DNA from: Buxus sempervirens
Taxonomy: Eukaryota > Streptophyta > Magnoliopsida > Buxales > Buxaceae
DNA length: 64,000 nucleotides
Reading direction: 5' to 3'
Assembly: GCA_947561395.2 (NCBI GenBank)
Contig: OX387188.1
Coordinates: 35,521,942-35,585,941 of the forward strand
The translations under genes were made by a program, and so were the position numbers. Shown here one piece after another: positions 36,740 to 51,139 of this stretch; the stretch's first letter is position 1, and each line of letters begins with the position of its first letter. The notes beneath the pieces were generated by a model. That model did no database searches and was not told where the DNA came from. It saw only the letters and a list, made by a program, of their open reading frames with translations.

Positions 36740-39700
36740 TTACAAGTGTAGGAGGTTTGAAATTGGGTTCCAATCCAAAATCCAAGGTCTCTTATCTGCT
36801 GGAAGCACAAAATTGAGCTCAAACATCTCCTTCGAGACATTGCCACTTTCACAAAACCCCACAAGTTTAGCTACTATCTCAGCACTCTCATGAATATGCT
36901 TGGCATCATGGGGATTTGTCCACAGCTTGTTTATAAACTGTAGCTTCCTTTGCTTCCCATCAAGTGGAACATCCCATTTTACATACAATGCAACTCGCTC
37001 CTCTGCAGTTAATCGGATTGTCAGCCTCTTTGCAAGAAACTCCCTTTCGCGTTTCAGCGCTCTGATACTGCATATATCAGAGAGAATTCAGATATCCAGC
37101 AGTAACAAGTAACAAAGGAAACTCATCAGTCATCTCAAAAAGCTGCATACACACAAAAAAAACACAGAAAGATAGGGAGCTTCCCGATATACCTTGAGGA
37201 TAGTGAGATGGTTGGCTCATCTCCTACACGGGCTGGGCTTGCATTCCCAAGTTCTGCTAAGTGCTGCTGCAACCAACTCAGGCGGCGAAGTTCAACCTCC
37301 ATATATATCTGATCAGCTGGGTCTCCCTTGAATAATAAGTAGAACTGGGTCCTATGTATGATGGATACATGGCATACATCCCACAGCACAATTATCTGCT
37401 GTCTTTGTTCTCTAAAAGTTACATTCCATGACACAGTAGGCTCCTCTGGTTCACGTAGGTTTTCGTCGTTCTCCTCACTGTATCCAGCTGCTTCATTTGA
37501 TTCTAGCTCCAGAACCTGGTATCAGTATACTATGCACATAAGTAAATGTTCAACACATTAAATATGAATGGGCACACTGACACAGAAACTGAAACAACCT
37601 GTACCAACCTGGCAAACAAGTAGCTGTTTCTGGTACTGCAGCTTGGCTACTCTTTCTTTCAATTCTGTCACATATGCCCTAATGCTTCTTACATTCTCCT
37701 CTGCTGCATTCTGGAACATTTTCTGCATCTTCTTCATATTAACTGAACTGGAACGCTGATAGCATGGGGTGCCTTCCCTTGATGAGATTTCTCCACTTTC
37801 TTCACTCTTCATTGAAGTCACTTTCTCAGTCTCTTGTGGAGTTTCACTGGGCACAATGTCAGCACTATCTGGAGCCCTGTTTTCAATCTCAGATTCCAAG
37901 ACTTTCTGAGAAGTTGATCGAGGTGAGCATGGAGATCTTATAAGATATCTGTTGGCATTGTTACTCGAAGCCAGAGGAAGTATCTTTTTCTTTGCTGAAT
38001 GGTTTTTGGATTTCTGAGTCATCTCATTATTAGATTGTTGATTGTTAATTGGAAGAGATAATACCAACTTGTCTATAGACTTTTGAACATTTTCAAGCTG
38101 CACTTCAAGATTGGCAATGGTGCTTCCTTGTGAATGAAGTCTAGTTATCTCTTCTTTTAAGTTGGCATTAGCGCTCCTCTTAGCAGGGGCCAAATCAATA
38201 AGTTCGACCTCCTTTGCTAATGACCGAACAGCACACATTTCTCTTATTTCTGCTTGAAGTTTGGCAATTGTCTCAGCAGCATCTTGATTACCCTGTCTGT
38301 GACAATCAACCTCTTTCTGTAGTACTTCCAAGGCTCGATTTGCTTCTTCTCCTAGCTGCTCCTGGAGCTGTTCGAGTTTGCGAATTTCATTCACAAGTGT
38401 GAAAGGAGCAGTTGATGATTGTCTCATGGTCTGCCTCCCCATAGTATTTCTTGTTCTATCTCTTTGAGCAAGCTCCTTGGTATCAGGTCTCGGTGTTGGT
38501 GGACCAGAAAAAGATAGGCATTTTACCACTTTATGAGGTGACTCAAATGGGTTCAATCCCTGGAGATAACAAAGGAAAAATATGATCAATTACCACAGTG
38601 GATTACAATCAAGAGAGAGAGAGAGAGAGAGAGAGATGTCCATGCCTGCTTCTCCTCCTGCTTTCTACGTAATTCATCCACCTGAGACTGTGCAATATCT
38701 CTTTGGCGCTTTAGTTCTTCAATTTCCATCTCCATCTGCATATCATCAGACAAAAACCACCCGCCAAAGAAAAAGTTACAAAGATACTTACTCGTATTGT
38801 AATTTAACTTTGAACATTAGACGCAAAATAACAGAGTACCTGCAGAATTTTCAAATCCTTTTCCTTTGATAAAGCATCTGGGTCTGGGGTACGCAGCTCT
38901 GCTTCTAATCTGGCTACTTCCTTCTGCAGATGTTTCACTAGTTGCTTGTCCGAAACAACCTGACAAGATGATATAAAATTATCTCCAACATTATGCTAGA
39001 AAATTATATGCAAAGGGAATTACAGTTAAACATAAACTTTACCATGTTTACTTGGGCAGTGTTTGTAACTTCCTTCGCCCTAGTAGCAAAAGAGAGTGTG
39101 TTTCGAGATTGTTCCACATGGGTTAGTGCAGGACTCAAAGTACATATGATAGCAGTTCGAGCATTGCCACCAAGTGAGTGCTGCAATATGCGTGTGAGCT
39201 TTGAATCCCTGTATGGTATATGACCACTTCTTTTTCCGATACTGTCAACAACAAGAAGTATAAAAATTTGTGAATTGCCAATACAAATTCCCTGAAGGAA
39301 TATGGCCGAAAATTGACAAGCATGACATCTCCTGGGATCATATATACTTCTTTACATTCTCACTTGCTAATAGACATGATATCAAGGATTGAATTTTAAA
39401 TAGAAGTTCATTGAAATAAAACATCTGATAAAATTTTTCCGATAAAATCCACTCTTACACTGGTAATTAAACAGAGGTCAGAATCACACTAGAATTCAAG
39501 TCCTAAACCAATTTTAATATGTTAAATCGAAACTCTCTGTTGTCTGGGCTGGGATTTACCAAATCAAATACTTGGAGAACTGAGCTATTTTTATTTTCTT
39601 CTAGTGTTTCACATCAGCCAATTCCATATTGTCAGATCTTTCTCATCAGAATGTAAAAAATGACAGCAAGGCAAAACTCTATGTAATGACTTCCTCTGTA

Positions 39701-42700
39701 GCAATGTAATGTAGTTGTCAGACATCCTGCACAACATTGTTATATAGGTACTAAACTTCTTTTATTTATAGACCCCTTTCTCTATTCCCATGAGATAAAC
39801 TACTTGCCCAAGGTGCTTTCACCACATCCTGTTAACCTCATGGATTTTCATTTCAAACTGTATTTTTGAGGGTTCAGCTATTGCTTCCCTGGGGTTTCAC
39901 AAGCTTAGAATGACATTGTTTTCTTTATGATTCTTTAACTACACTCAAACCGCATTGGCATTGATGAGATTAATCAGAAAAGAACTTGGTAATCTCCCCT
40001 TTTTCTCTTTCAGTAAAATATAGAATCATATCATGCACGGTTTTGAAAAATCCTGGAAACAGAATATCAGCAATCTCTTCCTAGCTGATGGCACACACAA
40101 GGGCTTGTAAGTTGTAACATTAATCAAGAACATGCTACTGGAGGTTTCTGAGTGGGGTTATGCCCATTTAACAGAGAGTCTCAAACATTTAAGCATGAAG
40201 TTTTTTGTGAACACAAAATTTCTTTTATTCTTATTTCAGTCTTATGCTTCATTTGTTAGGTAAAATGTTGAAAAGACAAAGAAGATATTCATGGCAGATC
40301 AAGAAAAAAAAGCATGTATATAAGCTTGTGGGTGAGAGTAGCAGTTGGCTCGCATATTAACTGAATAGAATTAGGATCATGCAAACCTCCTAGTTCTGAA
40401 GAAGATCTCAAGCATACCAATAAAAGATAATCCAACTTGATCCTAGTAAAGGGCATGTGTGATTTGATGCACGAGTATTATTTTTCTCCTAAATTAATAA
40501 TTGTAAAAGAATATATACTACATTATATTGTTGACTTAAATGTGCATAAAACCATTCGGCTTAATTCCATACATGCATGGTAATTGAAACCAGACTAGGC
40601 CGGGCTTTAACAGGCATAGTCCAAGCCTGGCCCTAATTATATCAGGCTGAGCAAGACTATAGGCCAAACAGGGCCAAAGCCTAGTTTAAAACCAGGCTGG
40701 GCTCGTCAGGCAGGCAGTTGAGGACTAAATGTCCACAAATATTTATAAATGTTCTCATTTTTTCTCCAATAAATGAAAATATAAGTGGAAAATATATCTG
40801 TCCATGCCAGAGCCTTTTTCTTTTTTCCTTTGAAAATAAAATGGCACTGTTTAGGAAAATTTTGGAGAAAAGTAAGTTCAGCCACTAATGCCTAGATTTC
40901 CTTATCATAATAGAGATAAAAGTGATGCCATGATACATTGCCTAAGATATGCTATTTATATCTCCTTACCTAAGCTTTCTGATTACAGTAGTGAGAGTCA
41001 TCAAACTTAGGTTGATATGACAGCCTTCCCTGAGCCTAGCACCATCTGCATGTGTCTGTGAGGCCCTTTCACTCCCAGCAAGGTCCACGAAGTTCTGCAT
41101 AGTCCAAATACTAGAACTCAATATAAAAAAAATAAAATGTTTCGACAGTAAATTTATGTTAGCAACCGGAGATGACTTTACCAGGCTTGCAACGAAGGAC
41201 CTGACACAATCTGAATTTTCGCGAAGAGTACTTTCTATGGTCTGAAATGGCAATCAAACGTGTTTAAAGTCAAAGGGTGAGGTCATGTCAATGCATCTAA
41301 AGAAATTGAACTGTTAACCTCACCAGCCTTATAATCTGGTGTGATCTTGAGCTGTTATCATTTAGTGCAGTCTCACCAACTTGCCTTTGAGCTGCAAAAC
41401 ATATAAATCATTGGCTTATAGAGGAAAGAATCATAAGATTCAACTTCAACTAACACATACTTGAAATAAATGGTGACCATTGTTCAAGGTATCAAGCCCT
41501 TACCCTCACAAATACTGATCAAATGTCTCAAATGTTGATCATCATTGGCCTTCTCCTCTATCAGTTTCTCAACAATGGTTCCTTTCTGCAAGCACAGAGT
41601 TTTTGAAATGTTAAAATAAACAATTTAAAAGTTTATAAAAGTAAATAAAAAAATGGAGTGTGAGCATCCAGTACCTCTGGATCATCCAAAAGCTTAAGAT
41701 TTCGACCAGAATCAGAATTTAACAGGTCCCTAACATTTTCATTGTAAATTTCCAGTCCAGAAATTTTGATCATAAATAGTCTCTCTGGTGTCTGCAGAAC
41801 ATACCATAATACATAAGACCAATGAACCAGAAAGAAAAAACAAAAAACAAAAAAGAAAAAAAAGAGAGAAAGAAAGAGAAATCCTCAGAAACCATGATTC
41901 AATAAATAATTATAGAGCTCTAATTAATCAGCAAGATCAAACAGTTTCAGCACAAGAAGCGGATTTTTCTTTGGAAGCACCAAGTGTTTCCAGTAAGGAA
42001 AACTACACTCATATATCAAACTGCAAGGATCAATAAAATCACATGACAACAAGAGTTCAGTGAATACATACATTCACTATATGCTTGTATATATCATTTA
42101 CAGCTTTCTCGGTTATTCCTCTCATTGTGTAAGTTTTTCCACTGCTGGTTTGCCCATAAGCAAATATGGTTGCTGCAAAAGGAATCAAATAAAACTGTCA
42201 AACATAGGTATATAGATATAATTTCTGCATAAAAGGAAAAATGTCTAATAAGTATATATATTATTCACAGTTTACCATTAATTCCCATCAGTGCAGACAA
42301 AGCAACATTCTTTACTCCCTCATATACTATCTCAGTTGAACAAGCAGGGCCAAAGACCTTATCTGAAAGGAAAAACATTTTCGTTTTTTATTTAATGATT
42401 TTAGGGGCCAAGAAAACAAATATATATTCCTGAAAAAGTTAAATTATGTAATGGAAATAAAATGTCACTTTGATACCAAAGGTGTAGGATCCTGGTTGAA
42501 TTAAGCGCTCCTGAGTTGGTGGTTTATACACAATGTTGTGATCATCAATGCATTCCCATGCTACTTGGTCATTGACTGACTGCTCCCTTTTGCTTAAAGG
42601 CCTTAAGCGGACTGTTACAACAATCTTCTCCTCTCTAGCTTTCAGTCCACCTGGGGTAGAAACTGGAGTCCTGTCTATCTTTGAAGCTGGTGTAGAAACT

Positions 42701-42750
42701 GGAGTCCTGTCTAGCTTTGAAGCTGGTGTTCCAGGAGTTCTAACTGTCAT
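36740..42750 (-). CDS. NACK1: Kinesin NACK1 / KIN-7A (phragmoplast kinesin)
   Basis: Fourteen exons join in phase to 974 residues: complement(42477..42750, 42276..42362, 42072..42172, 41675..41791, 41504..41585, 41324..41391, 41182..41241, 40970..41094, 39043..39241, 38840..38959, 38646..38735, 37609..38559, 37193..37515, 36740..37067). The N-terminus [12 protein letters not shown] is the NACK1 signature. The motor has the P-loop GQTSSGKT (127-134), switch I NDNSSRSH (231-238) and switch II DLAGSE (267-272). Coiled coils follow, then the NACK C-terminal domain (about 800-970). In tobacco and Arabidopsis this kinesin binds and activates the NPK1/ANP MAPKKK to expand the cell plate in cytokinesis. 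All key motor motifs are intact. Intron 11 is GC-AG. Intron 8 (1.7 kb) holds a degenerate GGCCTGG-rich repeat near 40.6-40.7 kb. Confidence 0.95.
38560..38645 (-). other. GC-AG intron (kinesin intron 11) with a (GA)n tract
   Basis: The exon ending AAGCAG joins to GGATTGAAC in phase only with a GC donor (CAG|GCATGG, GC at 38645-38644). There is no usable GT nearby. The 86-bp intron contains a 25-bp GA/CT microsatellite at 38612-38636. Confidence 0.75.
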
Positions 42751-45438
42751 CTTTTTTTTTTAAAATAAAATTTGCTTCTCTGTTCTCTTTACTTGAACTT
42801 AGAAAATGACCAGGTACAATCCAGCCTCTTCACAAGAGGCTGAAGCAGTAGAATTCCTTCAAAAGCAACAGTCACTGTCAAATACTACTGGATTCAAGTG
42901 CATCTCTGCTAAAGCCGTTCCATATTGGCAAAGAGAGAAAAAAAGTGAAAAATATTAAATTCTGCAGTCATTAACTAGTCAACTGAATGGTTTAAGCTTA
43001 AATAACAACACACTACTATCTCAAATGATCAGCATTAATTTTGAGTGTTACTTCCACAAATTTCTTTGACTCTGTAATTACATTACCCTTTACTCTGCAA
43101 AATATACCCGTGACCACGATGGTTTTAAACAGAATCTAGGGTGTCTGATGAATGTGCAAACCTAAATCCTTCAATCCAAAGAACCAAAACAAACTTCCAT
43201 TTATAGAATACTTTCAATGTGGAAAAAAATGTTCATGGCAGCAGAGAAATATCTTCCATCTTAATTCTTTTCCCACAAACGAGGATGCCTGTAAATTCAC
43301 TTCATTGTGAAAGACTTCTTTAATTCCTAATATAGCCTCATCAAAAGACTTCAGCCAGATCGCAGAATTCCAGTACAGGTGAAAAAGAAAAATCAACAGT
43401 AGAAATTCATTGAAGCAGGACTGGTCATGAAAGAAAATTGTCTATGAGAAGCATTTCAGAGAAGAACCCAAAAATGTTAAATATTGCTTGCACAAATCTG
43501 TTCACAATAGAGAGATTACAAGATTCAGAAAATGTGTAAATCGTCTCTGTTTAAAAATTAAATTTAGTCAGATTTCTTTAAAGAAAGACCCCTTAAAGAG
43601 TATCAAATGCTAAATACGAGACAAACCAAGAAAAGGGAATATGACGACATTACTGTCTGAATATTTCAAGAAAAAGAGAAAGCAAATCCAGCCTCATTCT
43701 ACGAAATCGCGAAAGAAAACTCAAGGGAACAGAGTTGCCTTGATTTCCTACTAATCCGAGGCAACAAGCTTCCACCTGAAAACAAGAAGGAAGAAAAAGA
43801 AGCAGATTATGAGATACTCACTGATATCTCCAACAAAATGAGGTCAAATTGCGCGTGATTCCTCGAAGTATCTCACGTCTCCAGCAAAATGAGGTCAAAA
43901 TGCGTGATTCCTCGAAAGGAATTTGTCAAGAACGCTTAGATCGAACAGATCTAAAAAGAGAGAAAATCTGACCAGTTGAGGAAGAAGATTGCAAAAAAAT
44001 TTGGGTATATGTAAAAAAAAAAATTGCCAGAAAGAAAACAAGAAGCGAACATGAGCGTGAGTATCAACGATAGGGAGCGTTACAAAAGGGGCCTTGATTG
44101 ATTTCTAGGGTTTAAACGCTCTTATGATTGTCACTAAATTAAAAAAATAAAGGAGAATGGAAAAGAAAAGCATTGGCCTCCAATCGTTTTGAATTCGAGG
44201 TCTCTAACGGCTAGTTCCCCTTTTTTCATATTCAATTGGTGTGGACCGTTCGGCGCACGGGGATATAAGAGTAAATACGGGATAACAAACCAAGAAAATA
44301 CAAAAGCCAAAAATTTCTGTAATCCGTCTAACCAGTTTTGTTACCTGGTGAGCATTGGTTTTCCTGCAGCATGGAGCGTTTGAGTCAATCCAGACCGTCC
44401 ATCTACATGGCTCATGTATCCGATTTGAGCCACCACCAAGGGAATGAAATGGTATGCCGCCATTTAGTGCAGTGGACCTACAGCTTAAGTGGGATGCTGT
44501 CATGTGGCAATTGCACACTTCTGTCATCAATGGGTCCCACGAATACAGATATTATGATTCCGTTATTATTTCTTAGTACCGTATGTCCTTTGTTACTAAT
44601 GGAATTGAGTACCTATCAAAATATAGCTTCGATTATTCCATTATAAACGGTTTCAAATCATTTCTTAGCAATTCATCCTTTCCGAACGCAGCATACTACT
44701 CTCTGTTATACTACGCTCTCCAAGTGTCCTTATTCAACCCTTCTTCCTTACCATGAAATAATTCCAATGAGAAGAAAAAAAAAAAAAAAGGCATTAAGAG
44801 ACCCTCCTGGCCCAAACCTAGACACTCGAAGATCCTTTTTCAAACCTGCTCCCATCAAACCATTATCATATATAATCCACTGTAAAAGGAAAATAACCGC
44901 AGGCACTGTCATGCAGGATAACGACAGGTATTTGATTAGCTCGTATTTGGGGGATTAACGTTTAACACCAATGTACAAAAGCATCTTTCTTCATTATATA
45001 TCCTTAGAAATAGACTGACACCATAGTTTTTCAAGGCTAAAATGAACATAAAAGTTAGTTTCTAAGAGCTATCGGTGTCACTACATGAAAGGGCAGCTCA
45101 AAATTAACCCACCCAGTTCATACCAACTTCAAAAATTCCCTCAACATGTTAAGATTACATGAACCAGCCCAATTAGCTAATTACCAGGACAACAAAAAGG
45201 CCTGTGTTCTCATTATATCCTCACATACAATCCCGCCAATATATATACTTAATATATAAACCCACAAACCTGAAAAACATGCACAAACCCTCCCTCCCTT
45301 TTTCCTTTTATAAATAACAGGAAATTGAAAATAGATTTACCACGCTACATTGGTTTCTACACGTTTATAAGACAACCTAAATGTTAACTTCCATTTTGTT
45401 AACTAGGGGAATGATTCAATGGGGACTTCCCCTAAATT
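42751..45438. other. Kinesin 5' region and intergenic DNA
   Basis: Lies upstream of the minus-strand kinesin and downstream of the DUF789 gene. Short frames (43214-43396, 44204-44646) show no family resemblance. The first 1.4 kb above 42750 is probably the 5' leader and promoter of the kinesin, and the last few hundred bases the 3' end of the DUF789 gene. Confidence 0.45.
44203..44213 (+). promoter_or_regulatory. Mitosis-specific activator (MSA) element upstream of the kinesin
   Basis: TCTAACGGCTA is an exact match to the MSA consensus YCYAACGGYYA. A second AACGG core (inverse of GACCGTTCGG) lies at about 44245. MSA sites are bound by three-repeat MYB proteins and drive G2/M transcription, and the NACK1 gene family is a known MSA-regulated target. 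They work in either orientation. The 1.45-kb distance to the ATG would require a 5' leader with or without an intron, which I cannot confirm. Confidence 0.55.
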
Positions 45439-48400
45439 TCATCTGCACCATGCACCACGAGAAACAAAAAACTGGAAATCTGGATGGTTGACCTGAAGCA
45501 GTCTTAACCATTTGTCTGCAGCCTGCAAGAGGGAGTTTGCAAGTTGACGCTCACATCCCAAATTCGGTGTCCATAGAGACCCCCGGAACTTATAAGAAGC
45601 CAGACCAAAAACAGGTAAAGATATCTTTTGGAAACCATCCATTCCACTGGGACATGCTAGAACAGGAGCATGCTCGCTTCCAACACCTGCCAGAATTGCA
45701 AAAAATAAGCTCCCTTGAAAAAAGAGATAAGCATGTTAAGATCCTACATATTAGCAGAAAGAGATTAGCATGTAAAGGGACAAAGAAATAAAGAGACAAT
45801 AAAGTCAGAATTGGAAGAGCTCCCACTTACCTTTTACGGGTGTTGAAAGAGAATGGAATGTCAGAAAGCATGCATCCAAATCTCTTAGCGTTGCTCCTAT
45901 GGGTATTCTGTATATTGGATACCTAAAATAATTCCAACATCCAATGAATAACTGTATATATAAATAAGAAGCAATGATGTTAATATATAAGGTTATGATG
46001 ATCTAACCACGCTACAGAAATCCAACTGGCAGGGAACAAATCACAGCTTCTTAATGTCTTCAGTTCAGGAAATTTTGAGGTGAGATCTGCTATCTGTAAC
46101 ACATGAATAGATCAGAATAACTAATATATCACTCTTTTGGAGCCAATTAGACCTCAAGATTATTCAGCTTTACAAGAAAAATGACTAACCTTGTCGGCTA
46201 AAGGTTCACGGCTATAAGGAGGATCCCGTTCAAGAAACTCGAAGAGCAGACAACCTCGAGAATTTGTAGCTTCACCATCATCACTAGAAGACCCATCTTG
46301 AGGTTCGTTCTGTTTCTCCCTTAACGACAATCTGTCAAATCCAATAGGTATATCATTTGTGAGATTGTGACCAGTATATTGATCCTTTGAGTATTTCAGA
46401 CCCCTTTCAAGTCCACAATCACTGCTTCCATCACTGCTTGAATCCTTGTAATAATCACCTTCGCTATCCTCACCAGGTTGCCTATACATAACAGAAAAAT
46501 AAAATTCACATACAATTGACTACACTGAAATAAAGCAGAACCAGTTTGTATCAGGTCTCCAGAAAACTTTCAAGAAGGAGAAAACGAAAGGATATAAAGT
46601 ATATACACACACACACATCATTTTATCCAAATATAAAACAGTGGATACTAGTGGGAGACGTGAAACAAAGGGGCACAGACAAACAAGAAAAGAGAGTTTC
46701 TCCAGTTGTGAAGAAATTAGTGCAAAAGAGTATATAACCACAACACTTTTTTAGGATTTTGAAGCACCTTAAAGAAGCAAATTACTTTCAAAATATCACG
46801 AAAGAATAATCATGATACAAATAACTGAAAACATTATCAAGCGGCAAACATATTTACAGAAACATGTAAACAGAAAAAAACATTGTAGACACTTTTTAAA
46901 TAAATATCTAGAATTTTCAAGGGTTGGAATGCAAAGGAATATAGGTTCTTTTCTAAAATTGCTTTCAAAAACACCAAACCCTTCCATTCTATATCATTAT
47001 ATAGATTGGAGGGGAAAAAGCTCCCTTCAATTGACAAAACTAAATCTTACCTCCTATAAAACCAGTTCACCTTGAAACCAACTTGCCAAGAAATTCTCTT
47101 GCATTATTGCTGTATGCAGAGATAATAAATTATTATTACAGCTAGGGGGTATATATATAATACTGTTGTAACAGTCTCTGCAAGAAAACTTATTATAGGC
47201 CAAATGAGAGACAAAATAAAACCTTCTGGTTGCAGTAGTTTTTAACATTGACTGCCTGAAGCATAGATATTAAGAAAAAAAGTCTGATTGATCCAAACAA
47301 GAGATCAGTTTGGTTGAATCTTGTCAGCCAACTCAAGTCAACTCAATGGCATGATAAAATTTTTTACGAGAAATTGCATTGACTCATACAGGAACATACA
47401 TAAAGACCTACATAGCATGGACAATTCCAAAACAATAAACACTTATAATTAAAAAAATTCCAGTTTTACATTCATAAAATTCATTTTCCTGATTTTCACA
47501 TCACAAACTAGCATAAAAAAATTCGTGTTAACATATAACAATACAAGTATGAAATAGTACTGAATCCAATCCATTCTAACTAAATCAAACTGATGCACGA
47601 GTATAACGTAAAGAATGACAGAATTACTATGTGAACTGTTAATACAAGGCTGACGTGTGAGCATTAGTTTAGACAGTGTTCACATGTGCACACACACACA
47701 CACACAAACATATGGAGTTGGAGAGAGGATGAAGTTTGAGGAGATGGGAAGAGAAACTCAAAGACTAATTTCAGGCAGGAAAGATATGATCCATCGACAA
47801 GTTTGATCAAATAATGGTCCAACCACCAATCATCGTATAATGCAAGAAAGATCAGAATTTAGCCATTACTTAACATAACTATACAACAGTGGATTTACAA
47901 TTGCATATAAAACATCAGCAGACATTATGTTTGATACACAAAGATCTCATTCATGTCACATGCAAAAACCTGTTGTAGGTCTCATCAAAACAAGGTCTTA
48001 CAAGGCATGGATTGATATTTGGTAACAGACCTAACTTTTGACATTTTAAGGCAAAGTTACTGCATTCAGGCTAGAATCCGTATTTTTACATTGGGAGCCA
48101 AAGGCCCTTAACATCACACTGAGTGATTGTCCATAACATACTTCTCTACAAATATCCTATACTATCAAATATCAGGGAAGTAATTACTGTACAGCATATC
48201 ACATAATAAAAACTGCACACTGCACACATATTTCTGCACTGTTCAGAGGATATAAAGTTTGACATGCCCATGTTATGTTCCCCAACACTGCGTCTGCCAT
48301 GTATTCATCATCTGAGGGATAACCATGTACAGGGAAAAGTTACCTAAATATCAAACAAAAGTAACGATAACAAGCTGTCATAGTGACCATTCAGTACCAG

Positions 48401-50237
48401 AATTCAAGTTTTACCTCTGTTAACTTCTTTCTTATAATTATGTAATACCATAGTATGATATACAGGCATATATATAAGGGGGCTTCACAAAAAGAACAAA
48501 GGAGGCGCAGCACTAATACATGGTTATATCCACATAAAACTGTATGCACTCACAAGTCACAAGCCGTGAACAAATAGTAAAGCACATATATGTAGGAAAA
48601 AAGCCAAAAATAGTCTTATTATACAATATTTAGAAAAAACTCCAACAGCATGTCTACTGCATTGTTTTAGACAGTTATGCCTTTGTTTCATAGAATTTTT
48701 ATATTTATTTTTATAATTAATCAGTCAAAGATATATACAACTTGGAACTTACAAAATAGATATTCCAATAAAGGTCCTCATGAAAGCTTCCTAAAGAACA
48801 AAACTATGCTGAAGACAGAGATATGGAATAAATTTTATTATCTTCCAGAAGTTCATAAATTAAAATTAAATTTATTTATAATGAGGGGAATCCTGATAAT
48901 CCAAACATGGAAGATTTTACAGCTACTAGTTAAAATTATAAACTCACAAAGATTAGTTACTTTTGGATAAGCTAGTCATTGAATCAACATTGAAACTTTT
49001 AGATCTATCACTGCTTTTATTTCCATAGTACAATAAATAAATTATGTTCATCACAATAAATCAGAAAACAAGAGTTCTTTTTGTGCTTGATTTCATTAAA
49101 TAGCTGAATTAAAGGATAGGAAATTCTTGTGGTCTCTTTAACGTCTAAAAAGCAATTTTGAAAAGAATAAGGCATTTCATGGAAATTCAGAAATGGGTCA
49201 TTGCAGAATCTAACAATTGTGGAAGAACATGCAGTTACTTATTATGAACAGAGGAACCCTAATTATTACTGAGAAAAGGATAGCATGAACATGATACTAT
49301 CAGGAAAAAAAAAAAGGAGAGAAAAAGATGGCATAAATTAGCAAATAATTGATAGATTAGTTAAATGAATCAGCACTCCTTTGATAGTCCTTCAACTAAC
49401 CTATATGATTGATTACAAGGACACGGAAATGCTAACCAGATCAGGAACACAGCATATCTTTTAAAGAAAAAAAAAAGGAAAAAAAAATTACTGATACAAC
49501 ATTATGCAGTACACATTGTGCAACTGGGTAAAGAACTGGAAACATTGAAAAAAGAGAGTTAAAGAACATAAGCTAGCACTAGTGATATTAATACCTCGGC
49601 TTAGAAGATGACATCAAAGAATCACCATATATTTGAATAGCCGACAAATATGGAACATAGTATTGAACAACACAATCACTTCCGTTCAATATTAAAGGAA
49701 CCCCTGCCCCATAAGCACTCCATTCTTTGAAAGATTCCCATAGATCGCCAAGAGTGAAGTAAGGTTGAAACTCAACGTCACACGGTCTCCAGCCCCTCAT
49801 TGTTGTCTGCAAAAAGACAGAGGATTTTAACATCTCAAAAACACTAAATAATCAATAATCACTGAAAGAAAAATTATCAAGAAGCATGATCAAATAAACC
49901 GAACCTTAGAGGGATACTGCGCAGGAACTTTTGGTGTGGTCGATTGCAGGAAGCGATCAAGATTATTAGGCATTACCGCTGGTTCCGAAGCTGGCATAGC
50001 CATGGACTTATGAGGCACTTCAGATCCCGCTCGGCTCTCCGGCTCCCTATTATCCGAAACTACAGCATTGCTCTTTGTCAATGAAGCCAGGCTCGCAGTT
50101 CCATTACTCCGAACTCTGTGAAGCTGTTGTTGCTGATTTTGCTGCTGATGATGTTGGAAATTCCTTCTAGCTTTCGCCGGATCGTAAAACCTATCCTCTC
50201 CATGACCACGTCCAAACTGCAATCTCGTCCCCAACAT
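45439..50237 (-). CDS. DUF789 family protein
   Basis: Six exons, complement(49905..50237, 49595..49806, 46190..46481, 46008..46093, 45831..45922, 45439..45686), join in phase to 420 residues. The first ATG (50237) opens [11 protein letters not shown], as in plant homologues. A Gln/His/Ser-rich N-terminus leads to [17 protein letters not shown] (residues about 92-108). The DUF789 core follows: WRTCDVEFQ-like block, [18 protein letters not shown], a [15 protein letters not shown] block, an acidic Ser/Asp-rich insert, [30 protein letters not shown] and a LWTPNLGCE...[12 protein letters not shown] tail. The function of the family is not known to me. Intron 2 is 3.1 kb and otherwise empty. Length and every block fit the family, so I regard it as an intact gene. 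Confidence 0.92.
47689..47706. repeat. (CA)n microsatellite in DUF789 intron 2
   Basis: Nine perfect CA units. A shorter CA tract lies near 46605 in the same intron. Confidence 0.85.
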
Positions 50238-51139
50238 CTCCACAGCAAAAAACCCTTGGGAGAAACCCCCCAATTTCTTCAAAACCCAAAACGAAATCTC
50301 ACGATCACAACCCAAGTCAAAAAACTAGATTTCCGGCCAAATTATCTATAAATTCAATTCGAACAACCCCACTGCGAGAGATCGCAGACAAAAACACAGG
50401 TCCCTGCCTCCGATTTCTCCTCAGAAACCCTAACGAGACCAAATCAAATTACAGCCGGCCCAAAGAGAACTTAAAAAATCCAATAAAAATAAAAAGAGGG
50501 AAGTGTTGATTCAACAACCCCTAAAAAGAGTCAGTTAGTTCCAACGCAAACGTTCGTCACCGGAGACTAATAAAAGGCCGAAGAAAACGAAGGGATTAAT
50601 GAATGTGAGAGATGATTCAAATACAGAAAATCCTCAATGGATGTCCCTGAGAAAGAAGAAGATAATGATTTTTATTAGAGTCTTACACGTTATGGAAATA
50701 AGTTATTAATAAAAGGAATCAGACACGAACCTTACTTCAGAAAACTACTTTCCGATTGGTTATTTTCCTGAGCTTCGGATCCGTCAAAGTCCGGAGTTTA
50801 TGCTTTGCTGCCACGTGGTATTCTAGATGTGACCGCCCACGTGTACGGATGGATGCAAACCTCACAAAATTTTGTCGAAAGACTTGGCGAAACGAAATCG
50901 TCTTTTATGTTTATCTGATTTTGACCGTCATGTGAAGTCATCTGACATTGATATATTTTTAAAATGGGGTATATATATGAAAAAAACCCATTGACCGTGA
51001 GATCTTATCTTCTGTAATTAAAAGCAGGGACCAAATTAGGCAAACATAGCAAACGACGACTTGATGAAATCATCTGTGGCATATCTGGCAGGGATTGACT
51101 CCAATGACATTTCATATTAAAAATTCAATAGCCTTGATA

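Noticed and set aside
43770..43825. Possible tiny intron in the kinesin 5' leader (GTGAGT to TTTCAG)
   Set aside because: The implied intron of about 45 nt is below the usual minimum for plant introns.
44204..44646. Overlapping frames of about 100 aa on both strands upstream of the kinesin
   Set aside because: They lie over the probable promoter with the MSA site, have mixed composition and match no family.
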